A stretch of 5,890 bases of DNA, taken from assembly GCA_041736465.1 (NCBI GenBank), contig JBGSTO010000389.1, positions 1 through 5,890 of the forward strand, in the 5' to 3' direction. Position numbers and translations under genes: made by a program. Of this stretch, positions 1 through 5,177 are shown one piece after another. This DNA comes from JAJUJL01 sp041736465. Lineage in GTDB: Bacteria > Chloroflexota > Anaerolineae > Anaerolineales > UBA4823. Positions within the stretch are counted from its first letter, which is position 1; each line of letters begins with the position of its first letter. The notes beneath the pieces are model-generated. The model saw only the letters and a list, made by a program, of their open reading frames with translations. It had not been told where the DNA came from and did not search any database.

Positions 1-167
1 GCATTTTTGTACAGGTAAGGACTCGTGGTAACGGCGATGCTTTCGGGTTCGCCGCCAAGGGCGTGGGTGGCGGCTGCCACTGCCAGGCTGATGCTGACAG
101 GGTCTGTACAGCCAATGGTACGATCTATCTCACCGCGTAAGGCACTGATGAGCAGCTCAGTATCCAT
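1..167 (-). CDS. UPF0597 / L-cysteine desulfidase-like protein, N-terminal fragment
   Basis: The minus strand reads from an ATG at 167 to the left edge with no stop, giving 55 codons of an incomplete gene. The translation contains GCTDP at residues 19-23, then an Ala-rich helix and SPYLYKNA at the cut end. This matches the start of the UPF0597 family (E. coli YhaM/CyuA, archaeal L-cysteine desulfidase), which has GCTEP, an Ala-rich helix and an SPN..KNG motif with the same spacing. Known members use a [4Fe-4S] cluster to break L-cysteine into pyruvate, ammonia and sulfide in the cytoplasm. Cys20 is the conserved N-terminal cysteine expected to serve the cluster or active site. Asp replaces the usual Glu in GCTEP, a conservative change. 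The Shine-Dalgarno is weak (CCAGG about 10 nt upstream), but no better in-frame start lies upstream. The gene is divergent from the ROK regulator. Family assignment is fairly secure; the true substrate is not, because only the N-terminus is visible and this fold is shared with serine dehydratase alpha subunits. Confidence 0.8.
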   Translation of the reverse strand, partial: MDTELLISALRGEIDRTIGCTDPVSISLAVAAATHALGGEPESIAVTTSPYLYKN

Positions 168-202
168 ATCAATTTGCCTGGATAATATTTCGCATCTGGT
201 CG

Positions 203-231
203 TTGACAGGTGAACAAAATTATGCTATTTT
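203..231 (+). promoter_or_regulatory. Predicted sigma70-type promoter for the ROK regulator operon
   Basis: A perfect -35 hexamer TTGACA (203-208) is followed after 17 bp by TATTTT (226-231), which matches the -10 consensus at four of six positions. It is preceded by TGC (223-225), an extended -10 element. The predicted start point is near 238, giving a leader of about 95 nt before the ROK start codon. The inverted repeat at 241-265 begins only a few bases after this start point, the expected place for a repressor roadblock. An additional imperfect palindrome with arms CAAAAT/ATTTTG (215-232) overlaps the -10 and may be incidental. Sequence-only prediction; the bacterium's sigma preferences are assumed. 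Confidence 0.55.
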
Positions 232-240
232 GTTTCTACA

Positions 241-265
241 ACTTTCTTACAGTTTGTAAGTAAGT
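241..265. promoter_or_regulatory. 25-bp inverted repeat, candidate ROK operator
   Basis: The arms ACTTTCTTACA (241-251) and TGTAAGTAAGT (255-265) are reverse complements at 10 of 11 positions around a GTT centre; the inner six pairs, CTTACA/TGTAAG, are perfect. The repeat sits between the two divergent genes and directly downstream of the predicted rightward start point. ROK/NagC/XylR-type repressors bind palindromic sites next to their own promoters, so autoregulation by the adjacent ROK protein is the natural reading. No second good copy was seen upstream of the binding-protein or permease genes, so direct control of the transporter by this site would require read-through. Confidence 0.6.
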
Positions 266-271
266 GTTCTC

Positions 272-279
272 ATTATAAT
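272..279. promoter_or_regulatory. Self-complementary -10-like element, possible leftward promoter
   Basis: ATTATAAT reads the same on both strands and contains a perfect TATAAT in each direction (274-279 on plus, 277-272 on minus). On the minus strand it would start transcription around 265, at the edge of the inverted repeat, and could drive the desulfidase-like gene. No convincing -35 hexamer is present at 16-18 bp in either direction, so this is a weak prediction. It is reported because no other leftward promoter stands out in the intergenic region. Confidence 0.25.
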
Positions 280-332
280 CCATCCGGCATTCACACAAGT
301 AAATTGGCTGAGCATGAGGTATCGATCATCTT

Positions 333-1538
333 ATGAAACCAGGCCATCCAAAACAGTTGTATACCATCAGCGCTTCCGATATGCGTTTGATCAATCGGTC
401 AGCCATATTGGAATACCTGCGCACCAATTCCCCCACCTCTCGCTCGGAAATCTCCAATGTGCTGGATGTCAGCCTGCCAACTGTGATGCGCGTCGTTGAC
501 GACTTACTCGCTGAAAACCTGGTCGTGAATGTGGGTGAAGGTCAATCGACCGGAGGCCGCCGAAGAGAGCTGCTGACCTACAACAAAGATGCGTATACCG
601 TTATTGGTATCGACTTGGGCGGCACCAAGCTGTTTGGCGCCTTAGCCAATATCGGTGGAGAGATTAAACACCAGGTATCCGTAGAACAGCACGGCAGCTC
701 TGGCGAGGAATGCTACCAACTGGTAGTTGAAATGATCGAGCAGCTGCTGCGCTGCCAGCCCGCAAATCAACCTGTGCGCGGCATTGCGGTGGGAGCGCCT
801 GGAATCACACGAAACACAGAAGGCATTGTGGAATGGGCGCCCAGCCTGAACTGGCGCAATTACCCGCTCAAAAGCAAGCTTGCCGGTGTATTCAACCTGC
901 CGGTCTATGTAGACAACGATGTTAACCTGGCGGTATTGGGTGAACATTGGTTTGGCACGGGTAAAAATGTTCGGAATATGATCTTGATCAGTATCGGTAC
1001 GGGGGTTGGTGCAGGGCTCATCCTGGACGGCATGCTCTACCGCGGGCACTCTCACTCTTCTGGCGAAATTGGCTACTTACTCCCAGCAGTAAATGCCCTT
1101 GGTAAAACGTACGATCAATTTGGAGCTCTTGAAACCCTGGTTTCAGGTCTTGGAATTGTCGAAAATGCGCGCCGGCATCTCGCCAGCCTGAAGCCTGGAG
1201 GCAATCATTCAGACCTGACCTCCGAAGATGTATTCAAAGCTGCCCGCAATCATGAACCCTGGGCCGAGAAGACGATTAGCGAAACCGTAGATTATCTGGC
1301 CCTTGCGATTGCCAACATCAATGCTTTGCTAGATCTGGAGTTGGTCGTGTTGTCCGGAGGAGTAGCGCGTTCTGCAGATCTGCTCTTAGAACCCATCATT
1401 GACCGTATCAACGGCACGATTCCCCGCACACCGCGCATTGAAATATCACGCCTGGGGCGCACATCAGCGGTGATGGGCGCCATCGTTTTAGTCATTCATG
1501 CCATCGATGAATACCATATCGTACGTAAACTATCTTAA
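333..1538 (+). CDS. ROK-family transcriptional regulator (NagC/XylR type)
   Basis: A 401-residue protein of typical length for ROK repressors. Residues 17-70 form a winged helix-turn-helix (SRSEISNVLDVSLPTVMRVVDDL) that should bind DNA. The ROK kinase-like domain follows: phosphate-1 loop DLGGTK at 94-99, DNDVNLAVLGE at 194-204 with the catalytic-type Asp196, phosphate-2 IGTGVGAG at 221-228, GEIG at 244-247 and the adenosine-motif-like LSGGVA at 340-345. The sugar-contact residues Asn195, Asp196, Glu245 and Glu267 are kept, so sugar binding is plausible. The family's zinc motif (GH followed by CxCGxxGC) is absent: Tyr248 replaces the His, and 257-267 lacks cysteines. The start at 333 has GAGGT 12 nt upstream, a somewhat long spacing; the next ATG (381) would clip the front of the DNA-binding domain. 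It lies 15 bp before the hydrolase gene. Most likely a cytoplasmic repressor relieved by a sugar or sugar derivative; a residual kinase activity is possible but unlikely given the helix-turn-helix. Confidence 0.9.
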   Translation: MKPGHPKQLYTISASDMRLINRSAILEYLRTNSPTSRSEISNVLDVSLPTVMRVVDDLLAENLVVNVGEGQSTGGRRRELLTYNKDAYTVIGIDLGGTKLFGALANIGGEIKHQVSVEQHGSSGEECYQLVVEMIEQLLRCQPANQPVRGIAVGAPGITRNTEGIVEWAPSLNWRNYPLKSKLAGVFNLPVYVDNDVNLAVLGEHWFGTGKNVRNMILISIGTGVGAGLILDGMLYRGHSHSSGEIGYLLPAVNALGKTYDQFGALETLVSGLGIVENARRHLASLKPGGNHSDLTSEDVFKAARNHEPWAEKTISETVDYLALAIANINALLDLELVVLSGGVARSADLLLEPIIDRINGTIPRTPRIEISRLGRTSAVMGAIVLVIHAIDEYHIVRKLS

Positions 1539-1553
1539 GCCAAGGTGATCGAT

Positions 1554-2513
1554 ATGTATCAAGATTTGCACGTGATCGATTTTCACTCGCACTTTCCAAC
1601 CCAAAAACCCTGGTTTGCTGGCATGATGCCGGATCAACGACAGGAAACCATCGCCCGCATAGGCGAACGGCGAGCCAAGATCGCGCAACAATATGCCCAG
1701 GCATATAACCGGAAGTGGCGCATGGAATGGGACTTTGAGTCAGGGGAGAGCAATCCACCGGACGATATGACCCAGGCCGATCGCTGGCAAGCCGAGATCG
1801 AACGCTACGGGCTGCGAGCAGTTGCTTTCGTCACCGGCGGCGGCAATGATAACCTGGCACAAGTTGTTGCTCGCCATCCGAACACTTTTATCGGCTTTGC
1901 CCATCACTACCTTTTTGCACCTGATGCCGCGCAGGAGCTTAAGCGAGCGGTTACCGAATTAGGTTTCAAAGGTTACAAGCTGCTTGCTCCTGCGCTCGAC
2001 CGGCCTATCGAGGACCGCGCAGCATATCCCGTCTGGGAGATGTGCGCCGAGCTAGATATCCCGGTGTTGATCCATTTTGGAGTCCTGGGCAGCGGAGGCG
2101 GTATCGGCTGGCATGAGAATATCAATCCCCTCAAGCTGCACAATGTCGCCAAAGATTTTCCAGACGTTACCTTCGTTATACCCCATTTTGGCTGCGCCTG
2201 GGTGCGTGAGACACTGCAGCTGTGCTGGGCTGCAGCCAATGTTTGCATTGATACCAGTGGCTCGAATCAATGGATCCATTGGGTTGATGTCGATTGGACT
2301 GTCAAGAGTCTATTCCGCAGGTATCTCGAAACCATCGGACACGAACGCATTTTATTTGGCACCGACTCGAGCTATTTCCCACGTGGATTTGCCATCCGGT
2401 ATTTACAAGATCAGATACGGGATCTGCGTGAGCTTGGACTCTCGCACGACAGGCTGCAAAGCATCTTCGGCGGCAATGCAGCGCGTTTGTTCAAGCTTGA
2501 ATTAGGAGGTTAG
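1554..2513 (+). CDS. Amidohydrolase-2 (ACMSD-like) family metal-dependent hydrolase
   Basis: A 319-residue TIM-barrel enzyme, normal length for the family. With ATG 1554 as residue 1, the metal and catalytic residues appear in order: DFHSHF at 9-14 (metal pair His11/His13), a conserved GYKLLAP with Lys141, IHFG with His174, PHFG with His211, and FGTDS with Asp271. The ending NAARLFKL is the usual family C-terminus. Members hydrolyse lactones, decarboxylate or hydrate aromatic acids, or cleave C-N and C-C bonds using a Zn-type centre in the cytoplasm. Next to a sugar-type regulator and transporter, a lactonase or sugar-acid step is a reasonable inference, not something the sequence shows. ATG 1554 is preferred because AAGGTG (1542-1547) sits at good spacing upstream; a GTG at 1545 would overlap that ribosome-binding site. 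The gene starts 15 bp after the ROK stop and is followed by a terminator-like hairpin, so the two genes probably form a short operon. Confidence 0.85.
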   Translation: MYQDLHVIDFHSHFPTQKPWFAGMMPDQRQETIARIGERRAKIAQQYAQAYNRKWRMEWDFESGESNPPDDMTQADRWQAEIERYGLRAVAFVTGGGNDNLAQVVARHPNTFIGFAHHYLFAPDAAQELKRAVTELGFKGYKLLAPALDRPIEDRAAYPVWEMCAELDIPVLIHFGVLGSGGGIGWHENINPLKLHNVAKDFPDVTFVIPHFGCAWVRETLQLCWAAANVCIDTSGSNQWIHWVDVDWTVKSLFRRYLETIGHERILFGTDSSYFPRGFAIRYLQDQIRDLRELGLSHDRLQSIFGGNAARLFKLELGG

Positions 2514-2549
2514 GCCGCTCAGCGGTGGCTTCACCGCAGCCCGGCTTTT
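2512..2549 (+). terminator. Probable Rho-independent terminator after the hydrolase gene
   Basis: A perfect inner stem GCGGTG (2522-2527) / CACCGC (2532-2537) closes a GCTT tetraloop. An outer stem GCCG (2514-2517) / CGGC (2542-2545), separated from it by a small internal loop, precedes TTTT (2546-2549). The structure begins at the hydrolase stop codon. The U tract is short and the stem interrupted, so termination may be partial, allowing some read-through into the transporter genes. Confidence 0.5.
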
Positions 2550-2609
2550 CCACAGTGTATTCGGCAATTGGTCGTGTTATCCGGTTATTTTTACCATCAC
2601 CAGAAGGTG

Positions 2610-2639
2610 AGGAGGTGATTATCAGGCAAAATGTCGTAA
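2610..2639 (+). promoter_or_regulatory. Orphan strong Shine-Dalgarno with a two-codon start-stop frame
   Basis: AGGAGGTGAT at 2610-2619 matches ten bases of the sequence complementary to the 16S rRNA 3' end, stronger than any site in front of a real gene here. Eleven bases later an ATG (2631) reads only Met-Ser before TAA (2637-2639). No longer frame uses this site at normal spacing. It could be a start-stop regulatory element in the transcript ahead of the binding-protein gene, a decayed gene start, or coincidence. If the transporter transcript starts near 2676, this element lies outside it and is expressed only by read-through. Confidence 0.3.
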
Positions 2640-2640
2640 C

Positions 2641-2669
2641 TTGTGATCTGTCTGCTGATCTGTGCTAAT
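2641..2669 (+). promoter_or_regulatory. Possible promoter for the transporter genes
   Basis: TTGTGA (2641-2646) and GCTAAT (2664-2669) are separated by 17 bp, each matching four of six consensus bases, with TGT at 2661-2663 acting as an extended -10. The predicted start near 2676 leaves about 30 nt before the lipoprotein start codon. A direct repeat TGATCTGT (2644-2651 and 2656-2663) fills the spacer and could be an activator or repressor contact site. Weak prediction, favoured by the terminator-like hairpin upstream, which implies a need for a new promoter. Confidence 0.3.
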
Positions 2670-2706
2670 TCGGAACACCTAAATGAATGATGGAGGAGAG
2701 TGCCTT

Positions 2707-4104
2707 ATGTCTCGCAACAAAACGTTCTCGGTATTGCTCACTCTGCTGATCACTGCTACTTTGATGTTAAGCGCCTGCCAGCCACAACCGGCGGCAGCGC
2801 CTGAGCAGGTGATCGTCACCCAGGTGATCGAGAAGACAGTGGAAGTCCCCGTAGAGAAGATTGTCGAGGTCGAAAAGACCGTCGAAGTTGTCAAGGACGA
2901 TACCATCACGATTGAGTACTGGCAGTATTTCTTCGATGCCCGTGTGGATGCAATGAACCGCCTCATCCAGCAATTCGAAGCTGCCAACCCGGACGTGCAG
3001 GTTATTCACAACAGCGACATCCCGTATGCCGAATTCCGTGACAAGATTGCCGCTACCGCTCCGGCAGGCGTAGGCCCCGATGTGGTATCACTCTTCTACG
3101 GTTGGATCCCGGCATGGGTGGATGCCGGATACCTGATCCCGCTGCCTGCCGACCAGTTTCCGGAAGAGATGATCAAGGAGCAGTTTGCTCCCATGGTGCT
3201 GGACAGCAAATTCCAGGATCAGTACTGGGCGCTGCCGACAGCAGTACGCACCCTGGCGCTGTTTTGGAATAAGGACCTGTTCACCGCCGCTGGACTTGAT
3301 CCAGAAATCCCTCCCAAGACACTGGATGAATTTCTGGATTATGCGCAGAAGCTGACCCAGGTAGATGCTCAAGGGAACATCCTGGTGCAAGGCTTCCCGC
3401 CCGAGATGCCAGGACAGGCGCACCACTGGTTCCGCGAGATCTTACTGCGGCAGTACGGCGGCGTACCCTATTCGCCCGACAATAAGACTGTATCGTGGAA
3501 CAGCCCGGAAGGCTGCCAGGCTTTCACCTACCTGAGCGACTTCGAAACGGTATACAAGACCGGCAGCAATGACCTTTACGACGGATCTACCCAGGCGTTC
3601 TTACAAGGCAAGGTGGGTCTGCATATCGACGGCTCTTTCCGCATCGGTTCGATCAAGGCAAATGCGCCAAACCTGAACTACGGTGTAGCAGAACTACCTA
3701 CGGGTCCGAACGGTGAGATGCACAATTTTGGTTCCTATTGGACCCATGGCATCACTAAAAAAGCTGCCGAAGATCCCCGCCGCCTGGATGCCGCCATCCG
3801 GTTCATGAAATTCATCACCACAGCAGAAGCAGGCACCCTGTGGGTGGGCAAGACGGGTGAGCTCCCCGCACAGCTGACAGCAGCAAGCGATGAAGCCTTA
3901 CTCAGCGATCCGATTTTGGGCCCCTTCGCCGCGGCGTTGAGCTACTCGCATGCCACATTCTTCGTCGATGAAACTCAGCAGCGCCAGTTCCTCATTGACG
4001 CTTACGATGCTATCCGCCTGACCAGTGCTGATCCGTGCCAGGCTTTGAACGATGCCGCAGTCCTTGAACAAGAATTACTAGACCAGTTCTGGGCGAATCA
4101 CTAG
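2707..4104 (+). CDS. ABC transporter substrate-binding lipoprotein (family 1, CUT1 sugar type)
   Basis: A 465-residue extracytoplasmic solute-binding protein. Residues 1-23 are a lipoprotein signal peptide (MSRNK, a hydrophobic stretch, then LSAC), with Cys24 as the predicted lipidated residue. Residues 25-63 are a Pro/Ala segment followed by a charged Val/Glu/Lys repeat tract, a membrane spacer style common in Chloroflexota. The mature fold begins at ITIEYWQYF (about 67), and the segment GWIPAWVDAGYLIPL (132-146) is characteristic of family 1 sugar-binding proteins. Near the C-terminal part, KAAEDPRRLDAAIRFMKFITT is the usual helix that closes the second lobe. Cys270 and Cys444 could form a disulfide. 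The start at 2707 is chosen over ATG 2683 because GGAGGAG (2692-2698) lies 8 nt before it and the signal peptide begins normally there. It precedes two permease genes and should supply their ligand. The ligand cannot be read from sequence; a mono- or oligosaccharide is the family default. Confidence 0.93.
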   Translation: MSRNKTFSVLLTLLITATLMLSACQPQPAAAPEQVIVTQVIEKTVEVPVEKIVEVEKTVEVVKDDTITIEYWQYFFDARVDAMNRLIQQFEAANPDVQVIHNSDIPYAEFRDKIAATAPAGVGPDVVSLFYGWIPAWVDAGYLIPLPADQFPEEMIKEQFAPMVLDSKFQDQYWALPTAVRTLALFWNKDLFTAAGLDPEIPPKTLDEFLDYAQKLTQVDAQGNILVQGFPPEMPGQAHHWFREILLRQYGGVPYSPDNKTVSWNSPEGCQAFTYLSDFETVYKTGSNDLYDGSTQAFLQGKVGLHIDGSFRIGSIKANAPNLNYGVAELPTGPNGEMHNFGSYWTHGITKKAAEDPRRLDAAIRFMKFITTAEAGTLWVGKTGELPAQLTAASDEALLSDPILGPFAAALSYSHATFFVDETQQRQFLIDAYDAIRLTSADPCQALNDAAVLEQELLDQFWANH

Positions 4105-4155
4105 ACTGTGTGCCGGTTGTTCTTTAGCAATCTGCACGCAGTGTATTGAGCAGAA

Positions 4156-4191
4156 GCTGCTGTGCCTGGACAGGTGTCCAGGCACAGCAGC
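4156..4191 (+). promoter_or_regulatory. Perfect 17-bp-arm stem-loop between lipoprotein and permease genes
   Basis: The arm GCTGCTGTGCCTGGACA (4156-4172) is exactly repeated as its reverse complement at 4175-4191, with only GG between; in RNA the innermost pairs would open to form a loop. No T run follows (ACCCGAATT), so it is not a standard terminator. In transport operons such as malEFG, intergenic hairpins after the binding-protein gene protect the upstream mRNA from 3' exonucleases, giving far more binding protein than permease. The same role is the best explanation here. A partial terminator, or binding of a protein to the palindromic DNA, remains possible. Confidence 0.75.
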
Positions 4192-4242
4192 ACCCGAATT
4201 GTCTCCAGGTTTGCCCGTTGATCGAAAGTGGAGGTAGCCCGT

Positions 4243-5151
4243 ATGTTCAAACTCACACTGGCTCGCCGCAAAGCTATATGGGCTTATGCCTTTCTCCTCT
4301 TACCCCTCACCTTTTTCATTTACATCCGGATTTATCCCACAGTATTCGCATTCGATATCAGTTTACATGAATGGAATCCGCTGTCCGTAGAGCAAAAATA
4401 CGTTGCGCTGAAGAATTATCAAACCCTGTTTACGGAGCTGGAAAAGCCCAATTCGGTCACTTCCAAGGCTTTTGTCAATACTGCCAGGTACGTGATCTTA
4501 GGGATGCCGCTCCAGCTGGTTCTGGCGCTGGGTGTTGCACTGATGTTGAATCAGATCAGCAGGCTGTCCACTCTGTTCAGGGTGATTTACTTTATTCCAT
4601 TTGTTACCTCAACTGTAGCTATCTCATGGGTGTTTCGCTGGTTGTACCAGCCGCAGTTTGGTCCGCTGAATCTGTTTTTGAGTTTTATTGGATTGCCCCA
4701 GCAGCCGTTTCTAAAAAGCCCCGACCAGGCTCTGTATTCTATTCTGGCAGTCGCCGTGTGGCAGGGGTTGGGGTTTTCAGTGATCATCTTTCTGGCAGGG
4801 TTGAAGCAAATCCCAGAAGTATATTATGACGCCGCGAAAATTGACGGCGCTGGTCGCCAGCAGACGTTCTTGCATATCACCTTACCACTGTTGAACAGCA
4901 GTATTGTTTATCTGGTGGTATTGCAATCGATCAGCTTTTTGCGCATGTTTGTACCGGTCCTGAATATGTCCAGTCAGGGGGATGGTGGTCCATTAAACAG
5001 CACAACCACGGTTGTGCTGCGCGTATATCGCGAAGCCTTCTCACATTTCAGAATGGGGTATGCCTCGGCGTTAACCGTCGTACTGTTTCTAATCATTTTG
5101 ATCGTTACCGTGGTTCAATTGCGGGTTACGAGCCGCCAGGTAGAATATTAA
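4243..5151 (+). CDS. ABC sugar transporter inner-membrane permease, MalF/UgpA-like (CUT1)
   Basis: A 302-residue integral membrane protein with about six predicted helices (near residues 12-32, 80-102, 113-134, 165-187, 220-240 and 275-295). The coupling-helix EAA loop is clear: YYDAAKIDGAG at 194-204, followed by ITLP at 212-215, which docks on the ATPase subunit. The segment FRVIYFIPFVTSTVAISWVFRWLY (113-135) is typical of the first permease of CUT1 systems. It forms the translocation pore with the following permease. The start at 4243 has GGAGG (4230-4234) 8 nt upstream; an in-frame GTG at 4228 would overlap this ribosome-binding site and is disfavoured. Length and motifs are complete, with no sign of truncation. 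Confidence 0.93.
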   Translation: MFKLTLARRKAIWAYAFLLLPLTFFIYIRIYPTVFAFDISLHEWNPLSVEQKYVALKNYQTLFTELEKPNSVTSKAFVNTARYVILGMPLQLVLALGVALMLNQISRLSTLFRVIYFIPFVTSTVAISWVFRWLYQPQFGPLNLFLSFIGLPQQPFLKSPDQALYSILAVAVWQGLGFSVIIFLAGLKQIPEVYYDAAKIDGAGRQQTFLHITLPLLNSSIVYLVVLQSISFLRMFVPVLNMSSQGDGGPLNSTTTVVLRVYREAFSHFRMGYASALTVVLFLIILIVTVVQLRVTSRQVEY

Positions 5152-5177
5152 GCGGCAGGACAGGAGTCTCAGCAATT

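Noticed and set aside
215..232. Second palindrome CAAAAT-N6-ATTTTG as an additional operator
   Set aside because: The arms are short and AT-rich and coincide with the -10 region, so promoter composition alone can explain it; the repeat at 241-265 is much more convincing.
642..1055. A 137-codon minus-strand open frame inside the ROK gene
   Set aside because: It is antisense to a well-supported gene that carries all its family motifs, and its translation shows no recognisable domain.
1545..1553. GTG start for the hydrolase
   Set aside because: The AAGGTG ribosome-binding sequence overlaps this GTG, while ATG 1554 is at correct spacing from it.
2077..2505. A 142-codon plus-strand frame overlapping the hydrolase gene
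   Set aside because: It is out of frame with conserved metal-binding motifs of the hydrolase and has no domain of its own.
2525..2668. A 47-codon open frame from GTG with AGGAGGT (2504-2510) upstream
   Set aside because: The spacing to the ribosome-binding site is long (14 nt), the frame overlaps the terminator-like hairpin, and the translation resembles no family I recognise. Conservation in relatives would be needed to revive it.
2643..2690. A 15-residue GTG-started frame (VICLLICANSEHLNE) just before the lipoprotein gene
   Set aside because: The only strong Shine-Dalgarno is 23 nt away, and the frame overlaps the candidate promoter, so translation is unlikely.
2683..2706. Upstream in-frame ATG that would add eight residues to the binding protein
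   Set aside because: It would place the strong GGAGGAG site inside the gene and put an acidic segment before a normal lipoprotein signal peptide; the start at 2707 has ideal spacing.
4371..4829. A 152-codon plus-strand frame overlapping the first permease
   Set aside because: It is an out-of-frame reading of a clear permease and lacks a ribosome-binding site and recognisable motifs.
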